Positions 52,201-62,641 of a DNA stretch of 64,000 nt are shown here, piece by piece. A program made the position numbers and the translations under genes. Every line of letters starts with the position of its first letter. Position 1 is the first letter of the stretch. The DNA lies in NCBI RefSeq assembly GCF_002443255.2, contig NW_019211454.1:25861344-25925343 (forward strand), read 5' to 3'. Source of the DNA: Varroa destructor. Lineage: Eukaryota; Arthropoda; Arachnida; Mesostigmata; Varroidae. The notes under the pieces are model-generated. The model did not search any database and had not been told where the DNA came from. It saw nothing but the letters and a program-made list of their open reading frames with translations.

Positions 52201-53703
52201 CGAACGTACATGTATGCAGACAGTGGCTGCCCTGAAACCTTACCCGGACGCATTCACCCAGAAACACAGACTCACATCCAAGTCTGCACACGCGCGATAC
52301 AGTGAACCGAAAGGCTTCTACGATGAGCCTACAAAGGACCATTTTCTTCCTACAACTAACGCTGCACGGTTGGAGCGGAATTGAGGTGAAGGAGTGCGGG
52401 AGCCCCACACCCACCGATGCGATGGTCCCCAACGAGAGTTCGTCAGCTACCTCTCCCCACGCGTTAGCTTGCTCGCGCCCCCAGCCATCCCCTTCCCCAG
52501 CGTCAGTCCACTCGCCCACGAGAATCCGGGGGAGCTGGGCTAGAACCACCCGTAACTCTCCATTCCCTCCTTTCTGTGTCTTTGCCAGTCGCTCCCGCTG
52601 GGGTGGCGACTTGAGGGAGATTGTGTGCGTGAGCAGCGCGGTGTCGAGGAAACCAACCGACCGCTCGACAGCCAACAGCGTCTGGGTTTGAATCGTCAGG
52701 GAATCCCCATGGAAGTAGAGGGCCAACCAGCGCTAAGGGAAGCAGGATAGTGGAGTACGGGAGCCTAGCAAGCAAACGCAGGTCGAGCGAGGGTCGATAG
52801 AGTGGTTAGGGCGATATGGGGGAACAATACCTACTTTCGACACCACCCACCAATGCCGCTGCGGCCGCCGCCGCCGCTGCTGCTATTCCCCGTTTGCTAC
52901 CTCGGCTTCTTCTCTCAAGCCAACCCACGATCACCGTCACCGCCATCACTTCTCATCGCATGCCCAACGCTCATTGAAAGTAGAACGCGTAGAGCTGCGA
53001 CTCATACGGATAGCTCAGCAGCGTGAACCTTGATAACACAAAGGAACAGGAAGAGCGTCGAAAACAGGAATGCCGCCTCTTGGCTGTAGGTTCTCTACCT
53101 TTGCCATGTCGATGCTCGTGGTATGGGGCATTTTGGGCGACGCTTGCTGGCACAGATACCACAGTACAGTGGCGAGCTGGCTGCACCAAAGAACCATGGT
53201 GGTTGGCGCCGCGCATGCGTCAGCGTTTCAAGGTTAGAGGGTCAGTAGTAGGAGGGAGTGTGGATGGTATCAGTGTGCATGAGCTCGCGTCTGTCTGTTC
53301 GCGTCAATGTGTATGCGTGTCTGGATGCATCTGGCTGTGATGGGGAGCAGTTGTGGCCAGGCGTCTATCAGGGGACAGCTTCTCTGGCATTAGTACCGCC
53401 ATCGCCATCGTCTCTCGGTACGGGTCCCACTGGGTATCGGCGCGTCTCTCAGTCGCCAGGTCTGTTGTCCCTCTCCGATGGTCGTGCTGATGCCGTCAGT
53501 ACGGGTCCATAGCCGGCTACCTAGCAGCAGCAACCACAGCGGTAGCAGACAGCACTCGTGCCTTCCTCACGCGCGTCAGCAGCAGCGCTGGCGGTATGGC
53601 CAGCCGGCAACCAGCAGGCGACCCGATGTTACACAGTGTTACGTAGGAGCTAGATGGCACGGCCAAGCCAGCAAAACCGTACTATCAACACTACTGTTAC
53701 TAT

Positions 53704-53734
<31 letters not shown>

Positions 53735-56700
53735 CATCCTCTACGACATAAAGAGGGCGCTCGCTGACTAACTTGCTGAATGAGGTTTACTGCTGCTGCT
53801 GCTGCTGCTGCTATTAGCCTATTGTTTAAATGAGTGAGTGAGAAGAAAGGCAAGCGGAAGAGTCCTTCCTGGATGTATATGTACATTTACATATATCCTG
53901 ATCGCCCATGAAAGAGTGAACGCTTTGGTTGGCTACAGTAATGTTGATCGTGACAACAATGCTAGGTGCTCTGTATGACAACGCCAGCATTGACGTTGTG
54001 GCAGAAGGAACCATTGGAGTGCCTATAGCGCTAGCATGAGCATAGCTAGGCAGACAAAGATAAGACGTGGCATTCCCAAGCTCTCGCATGCTCTCATAGG
54101 TAAACCCTGAAAAAGCTTGAACTTGAACCTTGAATAGCGAAGTGAGAGGCCCGACAGGTGAATTGGAAATCACTGTATATTGGAGGACTGTAGGTAGGCA
54201 GGAAGGTATAGCTGCTCTCTACGAAGGAGCAAAGAAAGAAAAGATCGAATGAGTAAGCGGCCGCGGCGGCGGCGGTGGCGGCGGCGGCCGCAGGAGAGAA
54301 CCAGTGGAAGGGTTACTTGGTCGATTCGTGTGATCAAGGTCGCAATGCTTTCTTTTTATCTTTCTTGCTCGCTAGTTTTCGTCGTTTCATCGTTTGATTG
54401 TAGGAGCGGCTAGGTATTCACTCAGGGTGATCCACCCCGCTCACTTGGCCTATAGATATCAACCACCACAAAGCAATGACAATGTAGAAAAATAGCGACT
54501 TCCTCGATCGCGAATGCGAACAACTGAGTTGCATTATCATTATTGTGTTGGCTCATGGACGTAGAGAATAGGTTCTGAGAATAGTTGCTCCCATCGCGTC
54601 AACAAGGAAAGAAATCAGCAAAAGTACACAAAGGTTATGTGAGAAAAAAAAAAAGGAAATAGGGGAGTATACCATGTGAAGCCTGCTTTTCACATTGGGG
54701 GAAAAGAGTATTACAATCTTGCATCGAATATGGGAAACTTTTCTTCTGTAGGGATTAATTTGCATCTGAGTTGGCCGATTGCTCAGCCAGCAGGTTAACC
54801 GTTTGGTTATCAGCCGTTTTGCGAAAGCTGTTGTCACTTTCTCTTTGAAGTTTGTTTAAAAGGTCAGAACAAAATTCTGCGTTTCACGTTTAGCTCTCAC
54901 TACGCTCACCGCCATATTCGTTCGTTTTCCGGTAGCGACGAAATGTAGATGTGTCACTGCCTTCGGTACCATGTAGGCGCACAGAGGGAATAGGGAAAAT
55001 AAACTAGCCTGACGGAAGTATAATAAAGGCATAGCGCAACAACGAAAAGGGCTACAACGACGATGGCGACAGCAGCAGCGTCTTGTCCGGTAGCTTGGCT
55101 AGGTTGGCGTCTACTCCAGCCCGAACATATGTCGTGACTAAAGCATCTTTGTAATTCCAACAGCTCACGCTTGTTGGCATGCCAACGGCAGCAGCAGGAA
55201 CACAAAGGAGGCACTACGTCCATGGAGTTACGTTTGTTAGAGATACGCTGCTCTGTTGCTGGCATTGGCAATTGTGATAGTACTGGTAATAATAAAGGCG
55301 GAAGGGCTATATTAGCTGATGCGCGATGTTTGTCGTTATCTTCCTCTTTCTTCGCCTGCGCGTGTTGTGTAAAAGAGAGCACCGTCTAAAGCATGTTGTT
55401 GACAGAACTAAAACACTCTCCAAGGTCCAGCAGACTAACCTGGACGTCCTCGTGGACGGATTGTTATTCTTGTTGATGCTGCCGCGGCGGCTTCTGACGT
55501 AGCTGTTGACCATTCGCTTAAGCGGCTGTGCGTCGGCAGCTTGTTTGAAATGTTCCGTTCACGCTGTGGCTACTCTCTGAAGCAATAGCAGCACTCACCG
55601 TATTTGTTAGCCTTTCGTAGTAACAGCAGCAGCAGTAAAGTCAGGGGCGAGAAAGAAAAGAGAACAGCAAGAGGCCCACCTCTGTTAGTGGCGACGCCAT
55701 CGCGTTATAGCTAACGGCATAAATGGCACAGACAGCAACCGAGTGGGTGCATGGACCACGGCAGCAGCATATCTGTTGTTGTTTTGGCGCCCCCAGGGCC
55801 CCTCAAGGCTCATCTAATTTATCAGAATATATATTGGCACAACCACAACACACACATATATATATATATACATCAAGCTTTACGCACTTGACTATCACTA
55901 CAAGCATTGGGTGAAAAAAAAGGCAATCAAAACACGATGCATATGACGATAAACGCTACATAACGTTGTCATTTTTAAATTCACAAGTTCTATTTAGCTA
56001 TGAAATGCTAACAGATCTAACTTTTAGTACCAGATGATTCATCAAAGCCAATGCAGCTAATTTCTCCGTCTATGTCGTTATGTTTTTCGTTCTCTTCAGA
56101 CTCCGATTTAAGTGGAATCTATACCGGCTCCACAACACTCCCCGCTGTCCAGCAGCAGTTTATGTACCGCCAACTGCACAGCGGAGGCCTACAAATTACG
56201 CCGACTTCGTCACAAAATCTACTCGGTTCATCAGGTTCGTTGCCATCCGCTTCGTCGCTCAATACCAACGGAGGATTCAGTCGGCAGTACGAAGATCAGA
56301 AGCCGTTCCTGCCACTTGCACTGACCAAGAATCTTCCTGCCTCAACACAGATCCTACCAGCGCCTGCCGCATCCCCCCACAGTCCAGGGGCGGGTTCGCC
56401 CCCTGCTGGTGGAACCAATAGCAATGGAGGCGGCAGCAACAACAGCTTCTTCCCCAACTACTATTTCACTGCCGGCCAGTCAAACGCTGCTAATCTCAGT
56501 AGTTTGTCGCCCCAGCAGCAATACTACCAGGAGGATCTAGGCTACTATTTCGCTGAAGATCTATCGACTGGTGGCGGCCTAAAAGCGAAGAAAGCGCCGG
56601 GTGCTCTTGGGCTTGGCGGACTCAGCCCGAAACGACCAATCAAGCCATACGATCCCAGCCAGTCCCAGCCCCTGAAGCGCAAAAGCCGCGAAGGATCGAC

Positions 56701-57174
56701 CACATATCTGTGGGAGTTCCTCCTTAAACTACTTCAGGACCGCGAATGCTGTCCCCGCTTTATCAAATGGACCCACCGCGAGAAGGGCATCTTCAAACTG
56801 GTGGACTCCAAAGCCGTCTCTAGGCTGTGGGGTCTGCATAAGAACAAGCCAGACATGAATTATGAAACCATGGGTCGTGCCCTCAGGTGAGTATAAGTAA
56901 ATAATAAGTCTATGTGTGCTAATTTAATATTAACTGATTAGCAGAAGTACGTATAGAACCACATACAATACACACACGTCCCCGCTTGAGCTAGTAATTT
57001 TCCAAGGCTCTACAAATTATCAATAACACTCTTATTTGTTGTTTCTCCTTGTTACTTGTTCGCAGGTATTACTACCAAAGGGGCATCCTTGCTAAAGTTG
57101 ACGGCCAGCGCCTGGTCTATCAGTTTGTTGATGTGCCCAAAGACATCGTCGAAATCGACTGCTCAGGAGCCTAA
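42055..57174 (+). CDS. Eip74EF: E74 / Eip74EF homologue, ETS transcription factor (spliced CDS, four exons)
   Basis: Nuclear sequence-specific DNA-binding protein of the ETS family, E74 type. The model joins 42055-42340, 48893-49297, 56100-56886 and 57066-57174, 1587 nt in all, for about 528 residues. Phases match at every junction: exon 1 ends with one base of a codon, exon 2 starts with the other two (Phe96), exon 2 again ends with one base, exon 3 supplies two (Asp231), and Arg493 is split between exons 3 and 4. Order along the protein: acidic and Ser/Pro-rich N-terminus (1-96), Gln tract (130-139), E74-like [16 protein letters not shown] (150-165), poly-Ser (182-207), Gly/Ser/Asn/Gln-rich linker (232-420), basic stretch LKRKSREGS (422-430), ETS domain (about 431-514), and a short tail ending in CSGA. 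The family is known as an ecdysone early-response gene. That this copy is ecdysone-induced is inference. The protein is shorter than Drosophila E74A, and additional 5' exons are likely. Confidence 0.9.
42470..42488. repeat. (ATT)n microsatellite
   Basis: Six ATT units, 130 bp into E74 intron 1. Confidence 0.93.
42606..42656. repeat. Interrupted TG repeat
   Basis: TG-rich with CTG and AGTG interruptions, in E74 intron 1. Confidence 0.85.
44801..44844. repeat. Near-perfect hairpin in E74 intron 1
   Basis: CCTTAGCAGTACTGCA (44801-44816) is perfectly complementary to 44829-44844, with three more inner pairs (CCC/GGG) and a short loop. A second inverted repeat follows at once (GGAGCT at 44843 and AGCTCC near 44877), enclosing a small CTCCCTCGGGAG palindrome. 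Confidence 0.75.
45817..45855 (+). promoter_or_regulatory. Candidate TATA promoter inside E74 intron 1
   Basis: TATATAAG begins at 45817 and a partial initiator (AATCAGC) puts A45849 32 bp downstream, close to normal TATA spacing. Fourteen bases later comes the first ATG (45863) of a signal-peptide-like frame. The spacing and order look like a small inducible gene, but the initiator lacks the T after TCAG. Confidence 0.3.
45863..46226 (+). CDS. Possible small secreted-peptide gene nested in E74 intron 1 (two exons)
   Basis: The first ATG after the candidate promoter opens [17 protein letters not shown], a basic n-region, followed in frame by [15 protein letters not shown], a hydrophobic core with a plausible signal-peptidase site near STA|G. 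The frame stops just past a possible donor, ACA|GTAACA, at 45961. A pyrimidine-rich acceptor (CGCTGTTGTCGCCAG) ends at 46111, and joining 45863-45960 to 46112-46226 keeps the frame open for 37 more residues ([20 protein letters not shown]...) to a TAA, 70 residues in all with a 151 bp intron. A second in-frame ATG at 45914 has the better context. I do not recognise the peptide. It may be chance, or just a 33-residue unspliced frame. Confidence 0.2.
47721..47748. repeat. GGC/CAG triplet repeat
   Basis: CGG units followed by seven CAG units. It sits in E74 intron 1 among further GCC/CTG-rich sequence at 47.70-47.86 kb. Confidence 0.93.
48417..48484. repeat. Nested hairpin in E74 intron 1
   Basis: Inner arms GCTAAAAATGAT (48437-48448) and ATCATTTTTAGC (48456-48467) are perfectly complementary over 12 bp around TGCTCGG. 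Outer arms AGCTCCA (48417-48423) and TGGAGCT (48478-48484) add 7 bp, giving a 68-nt stem-loop of roughly pre-miRNA size with an unpaired middle. A run of eight A follows the inner arm. Confidence 0.7.
48893..49297 (+). CDS. Eip74EF: E74 second coding exon (poly-Gln, E74-specific motif, poly-Ser)
   Basis: The exon opens after TTCATTCGCAG. The right frame is identified by [20 protein letters not shown] (residues 150-169), which closely resembles the [16 protein letters not shown] segment of insect E74. Before it lies [16 protein letters not shown] with interrupted Gln runs. After it, TCA/TCG codons at 49150-49203 and 49207-49227 encode Ser182-199 and Ser201-207, a low-complexity tract likely to vary in length. 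Two in-phase donors fit the end: 49298 (GTACGA, G at -1 and at +5) and 49295 (GTGGTA). I chose 49298; they differ by one Gly. Reading on without splicing reaches a stop at about 49329 after KAFLLPLL, a possible truncated product if the intron is retained. Confidence 0.85.
49150..49227 (+). repeat. Coding TCA/TCG repeat (poly-Ser of E74)
   Basis: Twenty-five serine codons broken by one CCG. TCA and TCG units alternate at the left and become pure TCG at the right, as expected of slippage with partial decay. Confidence 0.97.
50294..50376 (+). repeat. tRNA-like element, probably a tRNA-derived SINE head or decayed tRNA
   Basis: A box TGGCGCACTCGG (50300-50311) and B box GGTTCAAATCC (50359-50369) match internal RNA polymerase III promoter boxes. 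The D-arm can pair (GCGC/GCGT), and a CTGCTAA anticodon-loop-like string resembles tRNA-Ser(GCT). The T-stem and acceptor stem do not pair, so this is not a working tRNA. A tRNA-derived repeat fits best. Confidence 0.45.
50611..50641. repeat. (CAG)n microsatellite
   Basis: Eight CAG units and one CGG-interrupted unit, in E74 intron 2. Confidence 0.95.
53704..53734. repeat. (AGC)n microsatellite
   Basis: Ten AGC units. It forms an inverted pair with the TGC run 57 bp further on. Confidence 0.96.
53791..53812. repeat. (TGC)n microsatellite
   Basis: Seven TGC units, complementary to the AGC run at 53704, so the two can fold into a triplet-repeat hairpin in RNA. Confidence 0.96.
54257..54291. 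repeat. (GGC)n block between two GCGGCCGC sites
   Basis: Nearly pure GGC flanked on both sides by the palindrome GCGGCCGC, in E74 intron 2. Confidence 0.95.
55854..55871. repeat. (TA)n microsatellite
   Basis: Nine TA units about 230 bp before the third coding exon. Confidence 0.93.
56100..56886 (+). CDS. Eip74EF: E74 third coding exon (linker and most of the ETS domain)
   Basis: The exon starts after a pyrimidine-rich acceptor and completes Asp231 ([10 protein letters not shown]). Residues 232-420 are rich in Gly, Ser, Asn, Pro and Gln, with an aromatic patch ([10 protein letters not shown]) and [18 protein letters not shown] basic segment LKRKSREGS precedes the ETS domain and probably serves as a nuclear localisation signal. 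The ETS domain begins at about residue 431 with [20 protein letters not shown], then [20 protein letters not shown] and [20 protein letters not shown]. Arg490 and Arg493 of GRALRYYY are the invariant DNA-contacting arginines of the recognition helix in this family. The donor is CTCAG|GTGAGT, close to consensus. Relative to Drosophila E74 as I remember it, the differences include Cys for Tyr (DRE-C-CPR) and His for Asn (KWT-H-REKG). Confidence 0.97.
56887..57065 (+). other. Eip74EF: E74 intron 3, 179 bp, inside the ETS domain
   Basis: GTGAGT donor and TTACTTGTTCGCAG acceptor. It splits the codon of Arg493, the second invariant arginine of the ETS recognition helix, after its second base. Confidence 0.97.
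57066..57174 (+). CDS. Eip74EF: E74 terminal coding exon (end of ETS domain, stop)
   Basis: It completes Arg493 and continues [20 protein letters not shown], then [15 protein letters not shown] and a TAA at 57172-57174. The wing of the winged helix-turn-helix and the last strand are intact. Ending about 14 residues after the domain is characteristic of E74, whose ETS domain is C-terminal. Confidence 0.98.
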
Positions 57175-58286
57175 GTTAGCCTCGAGGCACCTTCAATAAT
57201 AATAATTAACCACTCAAGATGTAACCCAAAAGATCAAGATGCAACGTCGACAGCACCCCCGACTGAGTTACCACCGACTCGCCGGCAAGCAGCCCTTTCG
57301 CACCGTTCGTAGTGAACTGGTTCCGGACCTGTCAACCAACAACGAGGACGAATTTGGCATTACCATTGTTTTTAGATCCAACGAATCCACTCGAAGATAT
57401 CCACCTGCCGTGGATTTTTCTCATACACTGCTCAGAAGCATGATAATTTGAAGCCTATATCTTGCCCCACCTGGCAACAGCGCGTCAAATACATACGTAT
57501 ATGTATCGGCTCTAGCTTAAAATTCAGGACAAAAGCCCCGTAGATAGATACCCCTAGTTCCCTTTTCCGCGGCTTTTTCTTCCTTTCTCCGCCCCGCCGG
57601 AGATCAAAACACTAACAACAAAAACGAGCGAGCGAGTTGACTTGCGATTTGGAGCGCCGATTTTTGTGCTGTCTATTGAAACAAACAGAGAAATAATGTC
57701 GCTGAAATATGTCAATCAACTGAACTGTGATTCGAGGTTTGAAATACGTCTTACGTGGGTGCGACTGTAGGCGTTCCGTTCACGAGCTATCATTGATCGT
57801 TTCCTGCCACCCTGCTCCTTGTAAATAACGAAACGACCACAGACCTGTTTGTGTGTCGTCGATAAGACGTCACAACAGATATAAGGTGGAAAGGATGCTG
57901 ATAAAAGTAATTGAAGAGAAGTAGATAATGACGCTAGCGAGCAGCATGGCGATTTTACAGGAAAAATAACAACGGTGATGAGGTACGGCGTCGGAGTACC
58001 GCAAAATCAACATGGGGACACGATATAGAATGCAAACGACAAGGGGGAGAGGGGGAGGGATAAGTAACCGACACAGAGATTTCAACGTGACAACAGCGTA
58101 GAGAAGAACGAACAGCGCAAGAGACACAAGTGAATTAGTTGACTAGCCATATAAATATACATAGCTATAAATATATGATAGCTTACAGGATAGACAAATG
58201 CAGTAGAGTAATAATGATTGAGATGAAGAAAATAAGAAAAACCCGACAGAAAACAAAGATTGGACAGAAAGATGGTATATTCATAA

Positions 58287-58322
58287 CAATAATAATAAGA
58301 ATAATAATAATTATTATTATAT
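58287..58322. repeat. AAT/ATT repeat, self-complementary
   Basis: AATAATAAT... runs into ATTATTATT..., so the two halves form an inverted repeat in the presumed 3' UTR. Confidence 0.93.
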
Positions 58323-58441
58323 TGATAATTGATGGACATTAAAGACGACGGTGATGATGCCACCAGGTAGAAGGCTAAGGATAATAGTAATGCTGATGAT
58401 AAATATTATGAAATGAGATAATAAGAATACGAAACTAAAAA

Positions 58442-58458
58442 TACACACACACACACAG

Positions 58459-58490
<32 letters not shown>

Positions 58491-58498
58491 AGACACAC
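58442..58498. repeat. (CA)n microsatellite
   Basis: CA repeat with CAGA and CATA interruptions in the presumed 3' UTR. Confidence 0.96.
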
Positions 58499-59784
58499 AT
58501 AGATACACAAATACATGCAATTGATACCACATAAACAATAATTAACGTTTACTTATAATAACTATAATGATGGATAAACAATGAAAGAAAGCTCGTATAA
58601 ATGACGAAATATAACTGTAATCGATCACTATTATTATTATTATTAATATTGTGCACGATATAAAATAGACGACGTTAATAGAACGGTACAACAGTTGTGT
58701 AACAAACTCAGTTAATAGTACAGCGGAAAATGGAGTGAAAAAGAATAAGGCACAGGGAGAGAAAAGTAAGACGATTGCTAAGACGCAGTTAATGAAACAG
58801 CGACACACACGCGCACGCGTTCAGGGAATGATTATAACTTAGAAGAGGACACCGCGTTAAACAAAAATACAACAAGAACGACAACAACAAACACAGATAC
58901 AGACGTGAAGGTTTATTATATCGACAATACGATGCTGTTCTATTTGCCGCATAAAACTGTGTTGCGTTCTCTAGGAGAGAGACACAAGTACCGTGTAGTC
59001 AATATTATTTTTGTAGTGACATTTGAAAGGCATCAAAAAGCCGACACTGAAACCGATAAGCACGTACGAGTACATGCGTATTTAACACGCCCAGATGTCT
59101 GCCCTCTATTTAGAATCACCCCCGAAAACGCTCATTTTCAGAAATCAACGACATTGGCAAACAGATACATAGAGGCATATCGAATCACTCAACCCAGCAC
59201 ACAATCAGACAAGTAACCAACTCTCTTTCAATTAGGTGCTGACGTGATGACATTTCGTCGCATGTATCTTATAGTATAATAACTATTCTTAGATGAGAGT
59301 GCTAAACAGGGGAACAGAACATCAAAAGGAAAATAAAGGAAAAGTATAAATAAACATCGATCATCTCGTCCCACACTTGCAGAGTGCTCAATCAATCTTA
59401 CACCTACCACACGTGAACATCTCATAACAAATTCAGGATTGTCCAGATGATCGTCACAGATTGATATTGTACTGATAACACTGATGACATAATATAATGA
59501 TGACTCTTCGTTACCTTTACTACTTTTCGTATAGGAACTGTTTGTTCTCTCCGCATAACCGACCGACTTGCTAATCTGAAAAGTTCAGCGGGGATGGAAT
59601 ATATGAGTAATATAAATATATGCATACATGCGCGACGGATACAGAAGGACATAAATCATGGAGCATTGCAAATAAACGGGATGTCGTTAGAAGCAGATGC
59701 CGAAAATAGATTAATATAGTGACGATGACGACAATGGCGACGATGTATATGGTGGCGTAATCTTTGTCTCGACCTGTTTTCACG

Positions 59785-59833
59785 GCCACGACGACGACAA
59801 CAACGACGACGATGACGACGATGATGATGATAG
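59785..59833. repeat. GAC/GAT triplet repeat
   Basis: ACG, ACA and ATG units in a 49-bp run. Confidence 0.92.
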
Positions 59834-61480
59834 CGATAATGGTACTCTTCGTTTTTCAAGAATCTCTGTCGATACTTAATGAGATAATACACTCTTCCCT
59901 ATCTATGGATGAACATGTCGTTCTATAACAGTCTGTCACGTATTTATCACGCCAGCGCAGCGGATAGCAGAAAACACTACGAAAATGGCGCAGAACGTTA
60001 TAAAGTTGTTCAGAAGAAAAAGGAGAGGAAAAAGAGATAGAGATATGCTATACTGTTGCTGAAGTGGCCTTATTTTTGAAAACAACAACTGCTATTACTA
60101 CTGCTACTACCATTACGCTGTACTACTCTGACAACAATATTTTACTGACGTAAATACATTATCAACCAACGACCACCTCACTCAGTGAACATCCTCTGAC
60201 ACATTGACATAATACAGCTATTATATAAAGCAACGAGATTTCTTGACAATTAATAATAAAGTAGAAAGTTATTGTATTATTCTATCAAAAAAACTCGTCC
60301 CCCGACCCCAGTCGATGCGACAGTAATACTTACATGCCAATATCCATAAACACGCAGACACTCGTGAACGGCATCTCAATGTTGACAAAGACGTTTTGTA
60401 GATTGAAGCTGAAGTGACGAGAAGTAGTCAAACAATGGCCAGCGAATAAGTGAGAACAGAAGCATACAAATTACTTACAAGGTGATAATAATAACGACCA
60501 ATCATGAAGAAAAGTCGGCTAACATAGATATATGGAAATAAAATATAAAACTATGGTAACAAGTTATACATACTACAACCAATATTGTTGCCACAGGCAG
60601 TAATGAAAAATATGACAGATACAAATTGTTCATTTATTTATCTTCTATTTATCAAATGTACTCGAAACATATTTTTACTACTTCCGCTACCCCATTTCAA
60701 AAAATGTGTCCCCATGTCAAAACCTGTAAACATCCAAGTAATTACTACATTGCTACTGATTACACAGAAAGCGAATAACGCCAGACATATACATAGACAG
60801 GTATACACAGAGAATCACACAGTCGCATCAAAAACAAAAGAAACACATACATACATAAATATGACGAGGGAATGAGAGCAGAAAAACACCCATACAGAAC
60901 AAATATAAACTTACATACTGATAAGTACGCACGATTCTAAATAAATGAAAATGGGTCTATAAAAAGAATGTTATATAAGAACGAAGTTGGTTAACGTGAT
61001 GGTGATGATAAATAGAAAGAAATATGGCATACTTTTTGGTGTCCACGTATTTTCGTATTGATCCTGGCTGAAAACGAAATGAGATGTTTTTCTCACTTGT
61101 GTACATTACTTGGACAGCTGAAAAAAGGACTGGCGAATTTTGCGTAAAACAAAGTAAGCAAAAAAAAGAAAGAGAGAATCAATACGCTCCCGTATTTCTC
61201 AGGCGCCCCAAATTTTGTAGACCTTTCCTGCGCCATGTTTTAGTGCGCTCCCGTTTTTAAACGAATTTTAGACAAAAATCGAGAAAATAGTAAACGACGG
61301 CGCTGCTTGTACTGTACGGCCCGCTAATCCTTATCCATTTATTTGGTTTCCTACGACTTCTACCACAAAAGTTGAATCAACAACATAAAAATGTACTACA
61401 TTAAATAATACAGTCATCAACAAGTAAATGGTGTTTAGAGATCATTCGTTACCCGTCTGGTCCCGTCGTGAAGACTCTTT

Positions 61481-61481
<1 letters not shown>

Positions 61482-61518
<37 letters not shown>

Positions 61519-61519
61519 G
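61482..61519. repeat. (ATT)n microsatellite
   Basis: About 12 ATT units. Confidence 0.97.
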
Positions 61520-62623
61520 TTATAAATTATTATTATACCACGCTTACGTCGTGTGAATCTTCTGTGCGCGCCTTGTGCTTAGCCGCACTTTGTGCCGAAA
61601 GGTTAGTCGGCTGGCTAGATTCCCAGGTCAGATCACGTTCTGTGTAATAGTTTTATTTTCGCTATCTTAACTTTCTTAAAAAAAAAATGGAGCAGTAAGA
61701 AGACACTTCTCCAGACATCGAACGAGGTAAAAAAAAACCATGATGTCTAGACAGATTATAACAACAACTGTAATGATGATGATGATGGTGATTATCATGT
61801 CAAGGATGATAACCTGCGCTCTCTGACGAGCAGAGCCTTAGCTGGCAGTACCCCACCTCGATATACCTTCGATGGGCGCACATATAAACAGAGAAAAAGC
61901 ACATGGGATACATTTGGCGCGGTCAATATGCCTCCTGCGCGCTGTAGAGAAAGCCTCAACTCAGTTTGTCAAATCTGCCGAGCGCAAAAATCACTGTCGC
62001 CCGCTTCCTCACACATACAGGAATACACATAGACACACACAACACAGATATAACCTGGTGTGCTACGTCGGGTTGTACAACTTATCAGACGTAACGGACA
62101 ATGTGAACCGATTGAACATCGTGTGGGCGGCGTGATTCAATTTGCTGCCTGGAGAATAGAAGTTCAAGGGGGAACAGGATGCGTAGGATCATAGAACGGT
62201 TTCCAAACGACTCCACCCGCCGGCCAATGTTCTCCACAAAAGAAACAGTTTGTAAATACGTGATTTGGCGTGGCAGGCGTTGAGGGTGGCTCTTTTTCTG
62301 TAGGTGCCCTGTGTAACCGTGACCGACCACGAGGAGACAGTCAGCTAGTCATAGCTCTAGGTGTTTCTGTTGACCCAAATTGCGACGGCTGGTAGCTTCT
62401 TCTCCTCAAATAATGTCCCGCCGCGACACCGCCCCCGACGCCCTCACACACCAATGTATCTGTACATAATATATTAATAAGCATATGCTCTATATATAAT
62501 ATTATGCTCACGAGGCAGAAAGACTATATTAAATAAATGTTACAATGTCCTTGCTTTGGAACCCGTAAAATCCACCGATGTTTTCTATATTCATGGCGAA
62601 TAGCATTTAAGAATACTTTCTTC

Positions 62624-62641
62624 ATATATATATATATATAT
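62624..62641. repeat. (TA)n microsatellite
   Basis: Nine TA units. Confidence 0.93.

Larger units (their letters stand above)
49298..56099 (+). other. Eip74EF: E74 intron 2
   Basis: About 6.8 kb ending in a strong acceptor (TTTTTCGTTCTCTTCAG at 56099). It holds a tRNA-like element at 50294-50376, CAG/CTG microsatellites near 50.6 and 53.7-53.8 kb, a GGC block at 54257-54291, a TA run at 55.86 kb, and a GC-rich stretch at 52.2-53.5 kb where long frames are open on both strands without recognisable protein. No gene is supported. A further small coding exon cannot be excluded, because any exon of length divisible by three and phase 1 would fit silently. Confidence 0.65.

Noticed and set aside
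52802..52830. GAGTGGTTAGGGCGATATGG, resembling a tRNA-Ser D-arm
   Set aside because: No B box at a suitable distance and no pairing stems.
4046..54342. Apparent cluster of FTZ-F1-type sites at 4046, 30238 and 54334
   Set aside because: About four matches to this degenerate 9-mer are expected by chance in 64 kb, so three is no enrichment.
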